From Sphingomonas immobilis (GTDB taxonomy: Bacteria > Pseudomonadota > Alphaproteobacteria > Sphingomonadales > Sphingomonadaceae), in assembly GCF_030580995.1 (NCBI RefSeq), contig NZ_JAUQSZ010000011.1, positions 119,385-183,384 of the forward strand: 64,000 nt of DNA, written 5' to 3'. Positions within the stretch are counted from its first letter, which is position 1; every line of letters begins with the position of its first letter. The notes beneath the pieces are model-generated. The model ran no database searches and was not told the DNA's origin. It was given only the letters and a program-made list of their open reading frames with translations. The position numbers and the translations under genes were made by a program. Below, piece by piece: positions 27,373 to 38,800 of the stretch.

Positions 27373-29691
27373 TTAATGTTTCCCGTTGTTCGATATTGAG
27401 AACGGGCGAGCCGCCGGATTGGTTGCCCAGGCCTTGTTGGGCACCGCCGCCATCGTGAACCGCAGCGTCCCGCCGCCGCGCACCTCGGCATCAGTGATAT
27501 AGCCGCGCGCGAGCGGCTTGCCGTCGAGCGTGACGCCGGCGACATAGCGGTTGGCGTCCGACAGCCCGATCGCCTCGACCGTGAAGTGCTTGCCGTTCGG
27601 CAGATTCAGTACCGCCTTGTCCACGAACGGCCGCCCGAGCACATATTGGTTCGACCCCGGCGTGACCGGGTAGAAACCGAGCGCGGTAAAAACGTACCAC
27701 GCAGACATCTGGCCGAGATCGTCGTTGCCCGCGAGGCCATCCGGCGTCGGCTTGTACTGGCTATCGACGATCTGCTTGAGCCGCGCCTGCGTCCGCCACG
27801 GCGCGCCGGCGTAGTTGTAGAGATAGGCGACGTGGTGGCTCGGCTCGTTGCCGTGGATATATTGCCCGATCAGTCCGGCGATATCTTCGGCGTGGCTGTA
27901 ATCGACCTTGCTGTTGTCGAAATCGAACATCGCGTCGAGCTTGGCGATTGTCCTGGCGTCGCCGCCCAGCACCGCCGTCAGCGCCGCCTGATCCTGCGGC
28001 ACGAACCAGCTATATTGCCACGCATTGCCTTCCGTATAGTCGGAGCCGTAGTTGATCGCGGTCGGATCGAACGGCACGCGAAAGGCACCGTCCGATTTCC
28101 GCGCGCGCAACCAGCCCGACTTTACGTCGAAGCTGTTGCGCCAATTGCCGGCGCGCTTCTCGAACCGCGCGGCGATGTCGATCTTGTCCATCGCCCGCGC
28201 CATCCGCGCGATCGTCCAGTCGTCATAGGCATATTCGACCGTCTTGGAGGCGGCCTCGGGCTCCTTGTCGATCGGCACGTAACCGCGATCGATATAGTCG
28301 CCGAGGCCGCCGTAGGATCGGTGGTCTGCGCTCGCCACCATCGCCGCCAGCGCGGCGTCGGCGTCGAAGCCGCGAATACCCTTCAGATAGGCGTCGGCGA
28401 TGACGGGCACCGCATGATAGCCGATCATCGTCCACGTCTCGCGCCCCGCGAACTGCCAGACGGGGAGGATGCCGTCCGGGCTCGCCTGCTGGCTGGCGAC
28501 GAGCGACTTGACCACGTCGGTCGTCGTCCGCTCGGGCTGGACGAGCGTGAGCAGCGGATGCTCGGCGCGAAACGTATCCCACAGCGAGAAGGTCGAACGG
28601 AAGGTGTAGCCCTTCGCCTCATGCACCTGATCGTCGGGCCCCCGGTAGCGCCCGTCGGCGTCGCTCCACACGCTCGGCGCGAGCAGGCTGTGGTAGAGCG
28701 CCGTATAGACGTTGGTGCGCGTGGCAGCGGGCGCAGCGATCTCGACCGCGCCCAGCGCCTCGGCCCAGGCGGCGCGTGTGCGCTTGCGGACCGCGTCGAA
28801 ATCGCCCGGCTCGGCGGCGAGGTTGGCGACGGCGGCGTTCTCGTCCACGCCCGACAGCGCGACCTTCACCTCGAGCGGGGCCGCCAGCGCGCCGAAATCG
28901 AGCCGCGCCTCGAGCAGCCGCCCGAGCTTTTCGTCGAGCGCGTCGCTGCCGCGCCCCGGCCCCTGGAAGCCCTTGTAGACGACCTTCTCCTCGCGATCGA
29001 CGAAGGCGTGTCCGGTGAGAGGTGCGGAGAAGCGCATCGCGAAGAACAGCTTGCGCCCCGGTGCCCAGCCTCGCGTCTCGCGAAAGCCCGTCAGCGTGCC
29101 GTCCGGCCGCAGGTGCAGCCCCGACCACAGGATCTTGCCGGGATAAGTGTAGAGCGACGAGCGCAGGTCGAGCACCAGATGCGCCGCCTTGCCTGCCGGG
29201 AAGGTGTAGCGATGCACCCCCACGCGCGTCCCCGCCGTCAGCTCGGCCAGCACGTTCGCGTCGTCGAGCTTCACGGAATAATAGCCGGGGTTTGCCACCT
29301 CGGTCTTGTGATCGAAGCGCGAGCGATAGCCGCTGCCCGGCTTCTTCGCGTCGCCCGGATCGAGCGATACCGTGTCGCCCGCGACCGGCATCACCAGCAC
29401 GTCGCCGAGATCGCTGTGCCCCGCGCCCGAGAAATGCGTGTGGCTGAACCCCTGGATCGTCGGATCGTCGTAGCGGTAGCCCGCCGCATGGCTGTAGCAG
29501 GCGCGGATCTCGCAGCTCGTGTCGGTATCGGGCGACAATTGCACCATCCCGAACGGGGCCGTCGCGCCGGGGAAGGTATGCCCCTCGCCCCCGGTGCCGA
29601 TCATCGGATCGACCGTATCGACCGGGGCAGGCGCGGTTTGCGCCAGAAGCGCGGTGGGCAGGAGGGCGAGCAGGGGGAAGAGGCGGCGCAT
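27373..29691 (-). CDS. GH92 family alpha-mannosidase (exported)
   Basis: A 772-residue glycoside hydrolase with signal peptide [19 protein letters not shown]. The N-terminal beta-sandwich starts [33 protein letters not shown], the classic GH92 opening, with the [17 protein letters not shown] segment. In the (alpha/alpha)6 domain, GNEPSHH carries the putative acid Glu616, and [13 protein letters not shown] the base region (Asp657/Asp658). Family enzymes are calcium-dependent, inverting exo-mannosidases on alpha-mannans or N-glycans. An in-frame ATG 36 bases upstream is less likely, as it lengthens the signal peptide. It is divergent from the glutaminase gene. Confidence 0.9.
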   Translation of the reverse strand: MRRLFPLLALLPTALLAQTAPAPVDTVDPMIGTGGEGHTFPGATAPFGMVQLSPDTDTSCEIRACYSHAAGYRYDDPTIQGFSHTHFSGAGHSDLGDVLVMPVAGDTVSLDPGDAKKPGSGYRSRFDHKTEVANPGYYSVKLDDANVLAELTAGTRVGVHRYTFPAGKAAHLVLDLRSSLYTYPGKILWSGLHLRPDGTLTGFRETRGWAPGRKLFFAMRFSAPLTGHAFVDREEKVVYKGFQGPGRGSDALDEKLGRLLEARLDFGALAAPLEVKVALSGVDENAAVANLAAEPGDFDAVRKRTRAAWAEALGAVEIAAPAATRTNVYTALYHSLLAPSVWSDADGRYRGPDDQVHEAKGYTFRSTFSLWDTFRAEHPLLTLVQPERTTTDVVKSLVASQQASPDGILPVWQFAGRETWTMIGYHAVPVIADAYLKGIRGFDADAALAAMVASADHRSYGGLGDYIDRGYVPIDKEPEAASKTVEYAYDDWTIARMARAMDKIDIAARFEKRAGNWRNSFDVKSGWLRARKSDGAFRVPFDPTAINYGSDYTEGNAWQYSWFVPQDQAALTAVLGGDARTIAKLDAMFDFDNSKVDYSHAEDIAGLIGQYIHGNEPSHHVAYLYNYAGAPWRTQARLKQIVDSQYKPTPDGLAGNDDLGQMSAWYVFTALGFYPVTPGSNQYVLGRPFVDKAVLNLPNGKHFTVEAIGLSDANRYVAGVTLDGKPLARGYITDAEVRGGGTLRFTMAAVPNKAWATNPAARPFSISNNGKH

Positions 29692-29782
29692 CACGGCATT
29701 AAGCAGGGCGCGGGCGGCAAAGTCCATCGCGGCGCAAATGGGCGATTCGCACGGGCGCGCAACTCGGCTAGGCTGGTGCGCG

Positions 29783-30721
29783 ATGACCGACCTTTCCGCC
29801 ATCATCGCCGATATCGTCGCCGAAATGGCGGACGCGCCCGAGCGCGGCAAGGTCGCCGACTATATCCCGCCACTCGCGACGGTCGATCCGATGAAGTTCG
29901 GGATCGCGGTGATCGAGGCGGACGGCACCTGCCACCTTGCCGGCGATGCGGACGAACCTTTCTCGATCCAGAGCGTCGCCAAGGTGTTCGGCCTGACGCT
30001 CGCGCTTGGCAGCGTCGGCGATCAGGTGTGGAAGCGGGTGGGCCGCGAGCCGTCGGGCACCGCCTTCAACTCCATCGTCCAGCTGGAGACCGAGCGCGGG
30101 ATTCCACGCAATCCCTTCATCAACGCTGGGGCGATCGTCATCGCCGATATCCTGCTCGGCCGCCGCCAGCCGAGCGAGGCGATTGCCGAGACGCTGCGTT
30201 TCGTGCGTGCGCTCGCGGGCGAGGACGGCATCTATATCGACGATGGCGTCGCGGCGGACGAGCAACGCACCGGCTTCCGCAACAAGGCGCTCGCCAACTA
30301 CATGCGCGCCTTCGACAATATCGTTCACGACGTCGATCAGGTGCTCGGCGTCTATTTCCACCAATGCGCGCTGGCGATGAGCTGCCGCCAGCTCGCGCTG
30401 ACCGGGCGATACCTGATGAGCGGCGGACGCAACCCGGAGACGGGGCACTCGATCGTCTCCGCCAATCGCGCGCGGCGCATCAACGCACTGATGATGACGT
30501 GTGGCCACTACGACGGATCGGGGGAGTTCGCCTTTCGCGTCGGCCTGCCCGGTAAATCCGGCGTCGGTGGCGGCATCCTCGCGGTGGCGCCCGGCAAGGC
30601 GAGCATCGCGGTCTGGTCGCCGGGTCTCAACGAGCGCGGCAATTCGCAACTGGGGACTTTGGCGCTGGAACGATTGGTCCAGCGCACGGGCTGGTCGGTG
30701 TTCGAGCCCTTGGGCAGATAG
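29783..30721 (+). CDS. glsA: Glutaminase
   Basis: A 312-residue serine-dependent glutaminase of the beta-lactamase-like fold. [13 protein letters not shown] carries the Ser64/Lys67 pair. Further family segments are [34 protein letters not shown], and the C-terminal [35 protein letters not shown]. It hydrolyses glutamine to glutamate and ammonia in the cytoplasm. The start at 29783 gives the usual family length; the frame runs further upstream inside the divergent gene. Confidence 0.93.
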   Translation: MTDLSAIIADIVAEMADAPERGKVADYIPPLATVDPMKFGIAVIEADGTCHLAGDADEPFSIQSVAKVFGLTLALGSVGDQVWKRVGREPSGTAFNSIVQLETERGIPRNPFINAGAIVIADILLGRRQPSEAIAETLRFVRALAGEDGIYIDDGVAADEQRTGFRNKALANYMRAFDNIVHDVDQVLGVYFHQCALAMSCRQLALTGRYLMSGGRNPETGHSIVSANRARRINALMMTCGHYDGSGEFAFRVGLPGKSGVGGGILAVAPGKASIAVWSPGLNERGNSQLGTLALERLVQRTGWSVFEPLGR

Positions 30722-30867
30722 GAGCGTGGGCGCTGGAGCGGCATTGTTGCGCCCCGCCTTCAGAGTCCAGCGCAAGTGGCGGTAAGGATCAGGGCTGTCT
30801 CATTACTGACATGCAACAAAAGCAATCAGTTGCGAGGGAGCGGACAACTTGGCCGACGCCAAACAGA

Positions 30868-30896
30868 TTGACTCGGTCTTAACGGCGACGCTATCT
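30868..30896 (+). promoter_or_regulatory. Candidate promoter for the two-partner secretion operon
   Basis: TTGACT (30868-30873), a 17-base spacer, and CTATCT (30891-30896) fit a housekeeping promoter loosely. It lies about 110 bases before the TpsB start in a 283-base intergenic region. The leader also has a perfect 8-bp hairpin, CCGGAGGC/GCCTCCGG, at 30946-30964. Confidence 0.35.
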
Positions 30897-31004
30897 GCCG
30901 AGCGGGGTCGCTAAAAAAATAGTTCGCGTACGAAAGACAGATGCGCCGGAGGCTCCGCCTCCGGTCCTATCGTCTTGTCGAGAGATACTAACGGGGGGAC
31001 TATC

Positions 31005-32771
31005 GTGATCCGACGCCGGATTCCTGTGCATATCCTGGCGGGCACTGGTGCCTTCGCGCTGTCCGTCAGCCTTTCTCCGGCCGCGTTCGCGCAGGTAGCG
31101 CCGCGGCCCGATCCGCTTCCCGGGCAATTGCCCCCGCCCGAGACGACCACGCCGGCGACCCCCGACGGCACGACGCAGCCGTCGCGGGTCAGCGTCGATT
31201 CGCGCGCCGCGCTGGAGCAGCGGCCGTGTCCGTTCGACGGATCGGACCTGCGCCTGACGCTGAACGAGGTCCAGTTCACGCGCATCGACGGCAGCCCGCT
31301 GCCGCCCGAAATCGCGCAGGCGCTGTCCGGCCTTGCCATCCCCAAGGGCGACCAGTCGGTCCGCTCGATCTGCGAAGTCCGCGACGCTGCCAACGAGGCA
31401 CTGCGCCGCCAGGGCTGGATCGCATCGGTGCAGGTGCCGCCGCAGGAGATCAACACCGGCACGCTGCGCCTGAACGTCGTCACCGCGCATATCGTAGAGA
31501 CGCGCGTGCGCGGCAATGCCGGGCCGTATGAAGGCGTCATGCGCGCGCGCATCGCCGAGCTCGAGGCGCTCGATCCGCTCAACGAGCGCACCGCCGAGCG
31601 CATCCTGCTGCTGGCGGGCGACATCCCCGGTCTCGACATCCAGCTGTCGCTGCGTCCCGCCGGCACCGGGCCCGGCCAGGTGATCGGCGAACTGACGATC
31701 AACTATCGCCGCTTCGCGATCCTCGGCAACGCGCAGAACTACAATTCGAAGCTGCTCGGCCGCGAGACCGGCTATCTGCGCGCCGAATTCTACGGCCTGA
31801 CCGGCATGGGCGACACGACCTATATCGGCGCGTCGACGACGGCCGATTTCCACGAACAGAAGATCCTGCAGGTCGGCCATATCGCCCAGCTCGACCAGAG
31901 CGGAACGACGCTCGGCGCGCGCTTCAGCTACGCCTGGTCGCGGCCCGATCTCGATCCGCTCGATTACCGTACCGACACGATCATCGGCGGCCTCGATCTG
32001 ATCCAGCCGATCAAGCGATCGGTCAATTTCAACCTGCGCGCCACTGGCGGCTTCGATTATGTCGATCAATATACCGAGATCGGCACCGGCACGGGCCTGC
32101 TGCCGCTGACCACCGACAAGCTGCGCATCCTGTATCTGGGCCTGTCGGGCGACAAGCGTGCGACGCGGCTCGACGGGTCGGTCGCCTGGTCGCTGCGCGG
32201 TGGGGTCGAGATCCGCAAGGGCTTCAACATCCTCGGCGCGACGCGCCCCGGTTTTGCGGGCGGGCAGATCCAGTCGCGCGTCGATGGCGAAGCGGACGCC
32301 TTCGTCGCACGCGCCAACCTGCAGGCGACGGTCGGCCTTGGGCGTTTCATAAATCTCGTCGGCGAGATGCAGGGGCAGTGGGCGAATGCGCCGCTCCTCA
32401 ACTACGAGGAATTCTCGCTCGGCAACCTGACGATCGGACGCGGGTACGATCCCGGCGCAAACAGCGGCGACCGCGCGGTGGGCTTGCGCGGCGAGGTGCA
32501 GGCCAATTTGCCGATCTCGTCCAGGGTCAACACGCAGGTGTTCGGCTTCTATGATTACGTGAAGCTGGTGAATCTCGATCCCGGATCGATCGAGGCGAAC
32601 CGCCAGTTCCGAAGCGTCGGCGGTGGCCTGCGGCTCGCGCTGCCGGGCAAGGTCCTGCTCGAAATCGCTTATGCCCACCCGATCGACAAGGCGCTGACGA
32701 TCGACAAGGCACCGCCGCCCAACCGGGTGCTGGTGTCATTGTCGTTCCGGTTCAGGGACGGCGCGCGCTGA
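31005..32771 (+). CDS. TpsB outer-membrane transporter (ShlB/FhaC/HecB family)
   Basis: A 588-residue protein. The signal peptide ends at about residue 28 (SPAAFAQ) and is followed by a Pro-rich linker. POTRA modules follow: LRLTLNEVQFTRIDGSPLPPEIAQAL to INTGTLRLNVVTAHI, and VRGNAGPYEGVMRARI to LRPAGTGPGQVIGELTI. The 16-strand barrel includes NLTIGRGYDPGANSGDRAVGLRGE, equivalent to the VRGY motif of FhaC loop L6. GGGGGGA lies seven bases before the GTG at 31005. It exports the adjacent TpsA protein across the outer membrane. Confidence 0.92.
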   Translation: MIRRRIPVHILAGTGAFALSVSLSPAAFAQVAPRPDPLPGQLPPPETTTPATPDGTTQPSRVSVDSRAALEQRPCPFDGSDLRLTLNEVQFTRIDGSPLPPEIAQALSGLAIPKGDQSVRSICEVRDAANEALRRQGWIASVQVPPQEINTGTLRLNVVTAHIVETRVRGNAGPYEGVMRARIAELEALDPLNERTAERILLLAGDIPGLDIQLSLRPAGTGPGQVIGELTINYRRFAILGNAQNYNSKLLGRETGYLRAEFYGLTGMGDTTYIGASTTADFHEQKILQVGHIAQLDQSGTTLGARFSYAWSRPDLDPLDYRTDTIIGGLDLIQPIKRSVNFNLRATGGFDYVDQYTEIGTGTGLLPLTTDKLRILYLGLSGDKRATRLDGSVAWSLRGGVEIRKGFNILGATRPGFAGGQIQSRVDGEADAFVARANLQATVGLGRFINLVGEMQGQWANAPLLNYEEFSLGNLTIGRGYDPGANSGDRAVGLRGEVQANLPISSRVNTQVFGFYDYVKLVNLDPGSIEANRQFRSVGGGLRLALPGKVLLEIAYAHPIDKALTIDKAPPPNRVLVSLSFRFRDGAR

Positions 32772-32802
32772 GAGGCGGAAAAAAGCGGATTAGGGGAATA
32801 CC

Positions 32803-35800
32803 ATGTCGAACGTCAGCACCCGCAAGACCACGATCCGCCGCCTCGCCGTCGGCAGCGCGCTCGTCGGCAGCCTCGCCGGTTTCGCCACCGCCGCCCATGC
32901 GCAGAACACGCCGGGCACGCCGACGGTCGTGCAGGGCACGAACATCGATTTCAACCAGACCTTCCCGCTGCCCACGCCGACCACGGAAACGTTGAGCACC
33001 GGACAGACGGGCGTGCTCACCCTCGGCGTCGGCACGAACACGCTGACGGTCGATGTGCATGACAACAATCCGGCCTCGATCATCAACTGGCTCTCGTTCA
33101 ACGTCGCTGCGGGCAAATCGACCAGCTTCCTGTCGACCGGCACGACCGATCCCGTCGCCATCCTGAACCGTGTCACCGGCGTCACCGCGTCGGACATTTC
33201 CGGCAAGCTCAACGGTTCGTCGAACATCTCGCTGTTTCTGGTCAACCCGAACGGGATCATGGTCAGCGCGACGGGCGCAGTGAATACGGGTTCTTTCACC
33301 GGCAGCACGGTCGCGCTCAGCAACGCGGATTTCCTCGCCGGCACCTATCACTTCGTCAATAAGCTGGTGACGGACGTCAGCGCCGGGATCACGGTCAACG
33401 GCAAGATCACCGCGACCAACGCGATCGCCGGCACCGGCACCGGCCTGGTGCTCGTCGCGCCGCAGATCACGACCGGCGCGGCATCCGTCGTGGATGGCGG
33501 CAAGCAAAGCGTCGCCTTCGTCACGGCCTATGACGCGACGTACACTTATGGCGGTGTCGGCGGGCCGATGTCGGTCACGATCGCGCGTGGCACCGACGTC
33601 ACCGCCACATCGCAACTGATCGGCGGCACGGTAAACGGCGACAGCGTCTATTTCGCCGCGGCCTCGCAGGCGAGCGTCACCGACACGCTGCTGCAGATCG
33701 ATGCCAATGTGACGGCCGCCGCCGGCGCGAACGGCGGGATCCTGATCCTCGCCGGTCAAAAGACCGTCGGCCCGATTGCCGTCACCGCTGTGGCGGCCAC
33801 GTCGGGCAAGGCCGGTGTCAATATCACGGGCGTGCTCAAGGCGGAAACCGCCGATGCGACGATCTCCGCCGCCGCGACCGGCAACGTCGCCGCGACCGGC
33901 ACGAGCGCGCTGACCTCTGGTGCGACCGTCGTGGTCGATTCCGGCAAGGTTGCGACGGTGGGTGGCGGCGTGACCGCCGGCACGAACTATGCAGTGACAG
34001 GCGGCACCGGCGTGGTGCTGGCAGGCACGCAGAGCGCGGCCGGCACGGTCAATGTCAAGGCGACGACCGGCACGATCAGCAACTCCGGCTTACTGACGTT
34101 GACGTCCGATAGCGGCAACGTCGGGCTCGGCAACGACTTGACGCTCGACGGCATTGTCGATCTCGGCAAGGCGAACAGCACGCTCAACGGCGGCACCACA
34201 CAAGCGTCGAAGGTGATCCTCACCGCCGCCGCCGCGGCGAGCGACATCAAGCTCGGTAATGTCAACGCCGACAGGCTGACCCTTACGACGCCGACCACAG
34301 GCGCGGTCATCGCCGGCGATATCGATACGGCCGATATTCTGGTTATCGGCTCCAACAGTACGCTTTCCACCGGCAGCCTGAAATCGGGTGGCTTCATCCA
34401 GGCGACCGCGACGAAAGCGGTGTCGGTCGGCGCGGTCGATGCGGTTACCGACGTCACGCTCAAGGGTTCGCAAGTCGATTTCACGACGATTTCGTCAGGC
34501 ACCTTCACCGATCTCGCGCTGGTCGCCGGCGGCGGCACGGGAATCACCGGCACCAGCATCAATGCTGGCGGCGAAGCGAAGATCGATGCGACCGCCGGCA
34601 CCGGCGGGGTTTCGATCAGTGGGCTGACCAAGACGGGTATCGGCGGTCTCAAGGTCGTCTCGATCGGCGACATCAAGATGGGCCAGATCGACGTCAACAG
34701 CGGCACCACGGTGCTGACGACGCAGACCAACAAGGCAGACATCGTCCTTTCGGGCGCGCTCACCAGCGTGGGCGCGACGACGCTGACATCGACGCGCGAC
34801 GTCAGCACCGGCGACTTGACCAGCAGCGCGGGCCTGAAGATCGTCGCGGCGGGTGCCGCGACCGGAGGGGTCTTGAAGGGCACGTCGGTCGACGTCGGCG
34901 CGGCGTCGATCGGCATCACCAGCGCTGAAGGGACGAGCGGGGATATCAGCCTCGTCGCGAGCAACGGCGACCTGACGGTCGACAAGACTCTCGACGGCCT
35001 GAACGTCAAGGCGAGTTCGACCAAGACGGCGTCGTTCGGCGGCGACGTCACTGCCGGTGCCGCCATCACCATCAGCGGCACCGATGCCGTCAAGTTCACC
35101 GACGCGGGCACGACCACGGTGTCGGCCGGTGCGACGACGCTGAACGGGCCCGTCACCGGCTCCGGCGCGCTGACGATCAAGGCGACGGGCGCCGATCTCA
35201 CCGCCGGCAGCGTGACGACCGACGGCGCCCTTACGCTCAATGCGGCCGGCAAGCTCGTCATCGACAGCGCGACCTCGACCAACGGCGCGATCACCGCGAC
35301 GGGCGGTACCGGCGTGCAGGGCCGCACGGTCGCGGCCGCGTCCTTCTCGGCCGCCAATTCCTCGGTCGATATTTCCGCGACGGCGGGCGACGCGGCGGTG
35401 CTCGACGTCACCAGCAAGACCGACGGCACGGTTCAGGCGCTGACGGGCACCGCCGGCGTGTCCGGCACGGTTGGCGTCGGCGGCAACTACAAGGTCGCGG
35501 GCAAGAGCGTTACGCTCGCGGGCACGCAGACCGCCACCGGCACTGTCGAAATCACCGCGCTCAGCGGCTCGGTCAGTAACACCGGCACGCTGTCGCTGAC
35601 ATCGGACAACGGCAACGCGACCGGCAACGCGCTGACCGTCTCCGGCAAGGACATCAATCTCTCCAAGACCAGCACGCTGCGCGGCGGCACGACGCGCACC
35701 TCTGATGTCGAGTTCTCCACCAGCACCGCCAACGCGATCGCGATCGGCAATGTCAGCGCGGCGACGCTCATCATGCCGGGCACGATGGACGGCGCGATCA

Positions 35801-38800
35801 CGGCGGGCGACGTCAATACCGTCAACAAGCTGACGCTGGCGTCGAAGATCGACGTCACGACCGGAAGCCTGAAATCGACCTCCAGCGACGTTTTCGCGAC
35901 GTCCGACAGCGCGAAGGTTTCGGTCGGCGCGATCGACGCGGCGGGCGGCGTGGCCCTAAGCGGCAGCGAGGTCGCCTTCACGACGATCGACGCGGGCGCT
36001 GCCAAGATCGCGACGGTCGGCGCGGGCGGCGGCACCGGCATCACCGGCACGAGCATCACCGCGACCGACAGCGTGTCGCTGCAGGCACTGGCCGGTTCGG
36101 GCGGCATCCTCGTCAGTGGCGCCACCAAGACGACGGCGAACGGCGGTTTTGTCGACGTTCAGGCGATCGACACGGTCAAGATGGGCGCGATCACGACCGG
36201 CGGCACCGGCAGCACGACGACGCTGACGACGACCGGCGCCGCGTCCGACCTGATCCTCACGGGCGGTGTATCAGGTACAGGCGACGTCACGCTGACCTCG
36301 GGCAGGGATGTGACCGCGACCGCCCAGACGCTGACGAGCAGCGCGGGTGCGCTGAAAATTTCGGCCCCGACCGGTGCGGTCGTCGCGGGCAAGGCAACCG
36401 GCTTCACCGCGCTCGACGTGAAGGGCGGCACGATCAACATCGGGACGGTTGGCACAACCGGCGCGGCGGCTCCGATCACGCTCACCACGACGATCGGCGC
36501 CCTCAATGCCGGGACGATCACCAACGACGGCTCGATCACGCTGGATGCCAAGACCGATCTGATCGTTACCAGCGCGACCTCGAACAAGTCGTTCGTCAAG
36601 GCGACCGGCGGCACCGGCGTGAAGAGCGCAGGCGGCGGCGCGGCCTTCGCGGCGAGCACAAGCGTCGATGTCACCGCTTCGACCGGCAATGCCGCCGTCG
36701 CCGGCATCAAGACCACGACGGGCAATGCGACCGTCACCGCATCGGCGGGCGACGTCAGCATCGCGGGCACCGGCCTCACCGTCGGCGGCGATTACAAGGC
36801 GAGCGGCAAGAATGTTTCGTTCGCCGGAGCGCAATCGGCGACCGGCGCGCTCGACCTGACCGCGACGAGCGGCCAGATTACCGGCACGGGCACCCTGACC
36901 TCCAACAGCGACGATGCCGGTGCCGAGGCGCTGACACTCACCGGCCTGGTGAACCTCAGCAAGACGAGCACGCTCAACGGCGGCAGCGCCAAGTCTTCGG
37001 CCGTCGTGATCAGCACTGCCGCCACCAACGCGGTCAGCCTCGGCAACGTCAACGGCGCGTCGCTGACCAACCTGATCCTCAATGGCGCGATCACCACCGG
37101 CGACATCAACACGACGCAGACGATCCTGCTGATCTCCGATCTCGCGGTGAACACCGGCGCGCTGACGTCGGGCGACGATGTCGGCATCGGATCGAACGCC
37201 AGCACGGTGACGATCGGCGGCGCCGTCAACGCCAACGACCAGTTCGTCTCGGCGGGCAAGGCCATCACCTACACAACCGCGACCGCAGGAAGCGTGAACC
37301 TCGCGCTGATCGCAGGCGGCGGAACGGGCATTCAGGGCGGCGACATCACGACGACCAAGGCGGCGGGCGTCGTGCTGAACGCATCCGCTGATCTGGGCGG
37401 CGTGACGATCACCGGGCCGATCTCGGTGACAGGCGGCGGGCTCAAGGTCACCTCGCTCGATGCGGTCTCGCTGGGCAAGGTCACGGTCTCCGGCGGTACG
37501 ACCAACGTGTCGACGAGCGGTGTCGCCAAGGACATTGGGTTCGGCGACGCGTTGTCGGGCAGCGGCAACGTGACCATCAACGCGACCGGCAAGGTGACCG
37601 GCACGACGCTGGAAAGCACCGGCGGCATCCTGGACGTCACGGCGGGCGGCGCGCTCAAGGCGACCTCGGCGAAGGGCTTCACCGGCCTGACGCTGAAGGG
37701 CGGCACGCTCAACGTTCCCACCGTCAGCACGAAGAGCGGCACGCTGTCGCTTACGACGACGACCGGCGCGCTCAACGCGGGCACCGTCACTAACGACGGC
37801 GCGGTCATCCTCGACGCGAAAACCGACCTGCTGGTCGATAGCGCGACCTCGAACCTGTCCACCGTCGATGCCAAGGCGGGCGGGACGATCGGCGGGACTG
37901 CCGGTGGCACGACGCGATCGACCTTCTCCGCCGACCAGACGCTGAAGGTCACCGCGACCGGCGCAGCGCTGATCGACAGCGCGACCTCGGGCAAGGCCTC
38001 GGTCACGCTGCAGGGCGCGACGATCGGCGTCAACAAGATCACCGCCGTCACCGGCGCGGGCGTGACCGCGACGATCGGCAAGGCGAGCGTGACCGGGCCG
38101 GTTTCCGTCACCGGCGGCGGATATTCCGTTACCGGCGCGGCGGGCGTCGATCTGTCGGGCACGCAGTCGGCGAGCGGCGCGGTCGACGTCACGGCGACCA
38201 CCGGCGCGACCACCGGCACATCGTCGCTGGTGCTGACATCCAACAGCGACGATGCCGGCGCCGAGGCGCTGACCTTCAATGGCGTCGTCAACCTCGACAA
38301 GGCGAGCACGCTGAACGGCGGCGCGACGCGTACCTCGAACGTCGTCATCGCGACCGATTCGGGAAGTGCGCTCAACCTCGGCAATGTGAATGCCAACGTA
38401 TTGAGCGTGCCGGTCGTCTACACGGGCGCGATCACGACCGGGGACGTCAACACCGTCGGCCAGATCAATCTGCAGTCGTTCGTGTCGCTGTCGACGGGCA
38501 GCCTGACATCGACGGGCGGCAACGTCCTTGCCGCGTCGACCGGGCCGGTTTCGATCGGCGCGGTCAGCGCCTTCCTGACCTTTCAGGGCACCGGCAAGCA
38601 ATTCGACTTCACCACCATCAATGCGGCGGGCGCGAGCATCTTCCTGCAGCCCGGCGGCGGCACCGGGATCAACGGTACGAGCATCACCTCGACCGGCCCA
38701 GTCAGCCTCACCGCGACGGCGGGCACCGGCGGCGTCACGGTCACCGGCCCGATCTCGACCACAGGCAGCGGGCTCGATGTGACCTCGCTCGATGCGATTT

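Noticed and set aside
27586..30555. A 989-residue plus-strand frame running through GH92 into glsA
   Set aside because: Antisense to the GH92 gene and out of frame with the glutaminase; no domain is visible.
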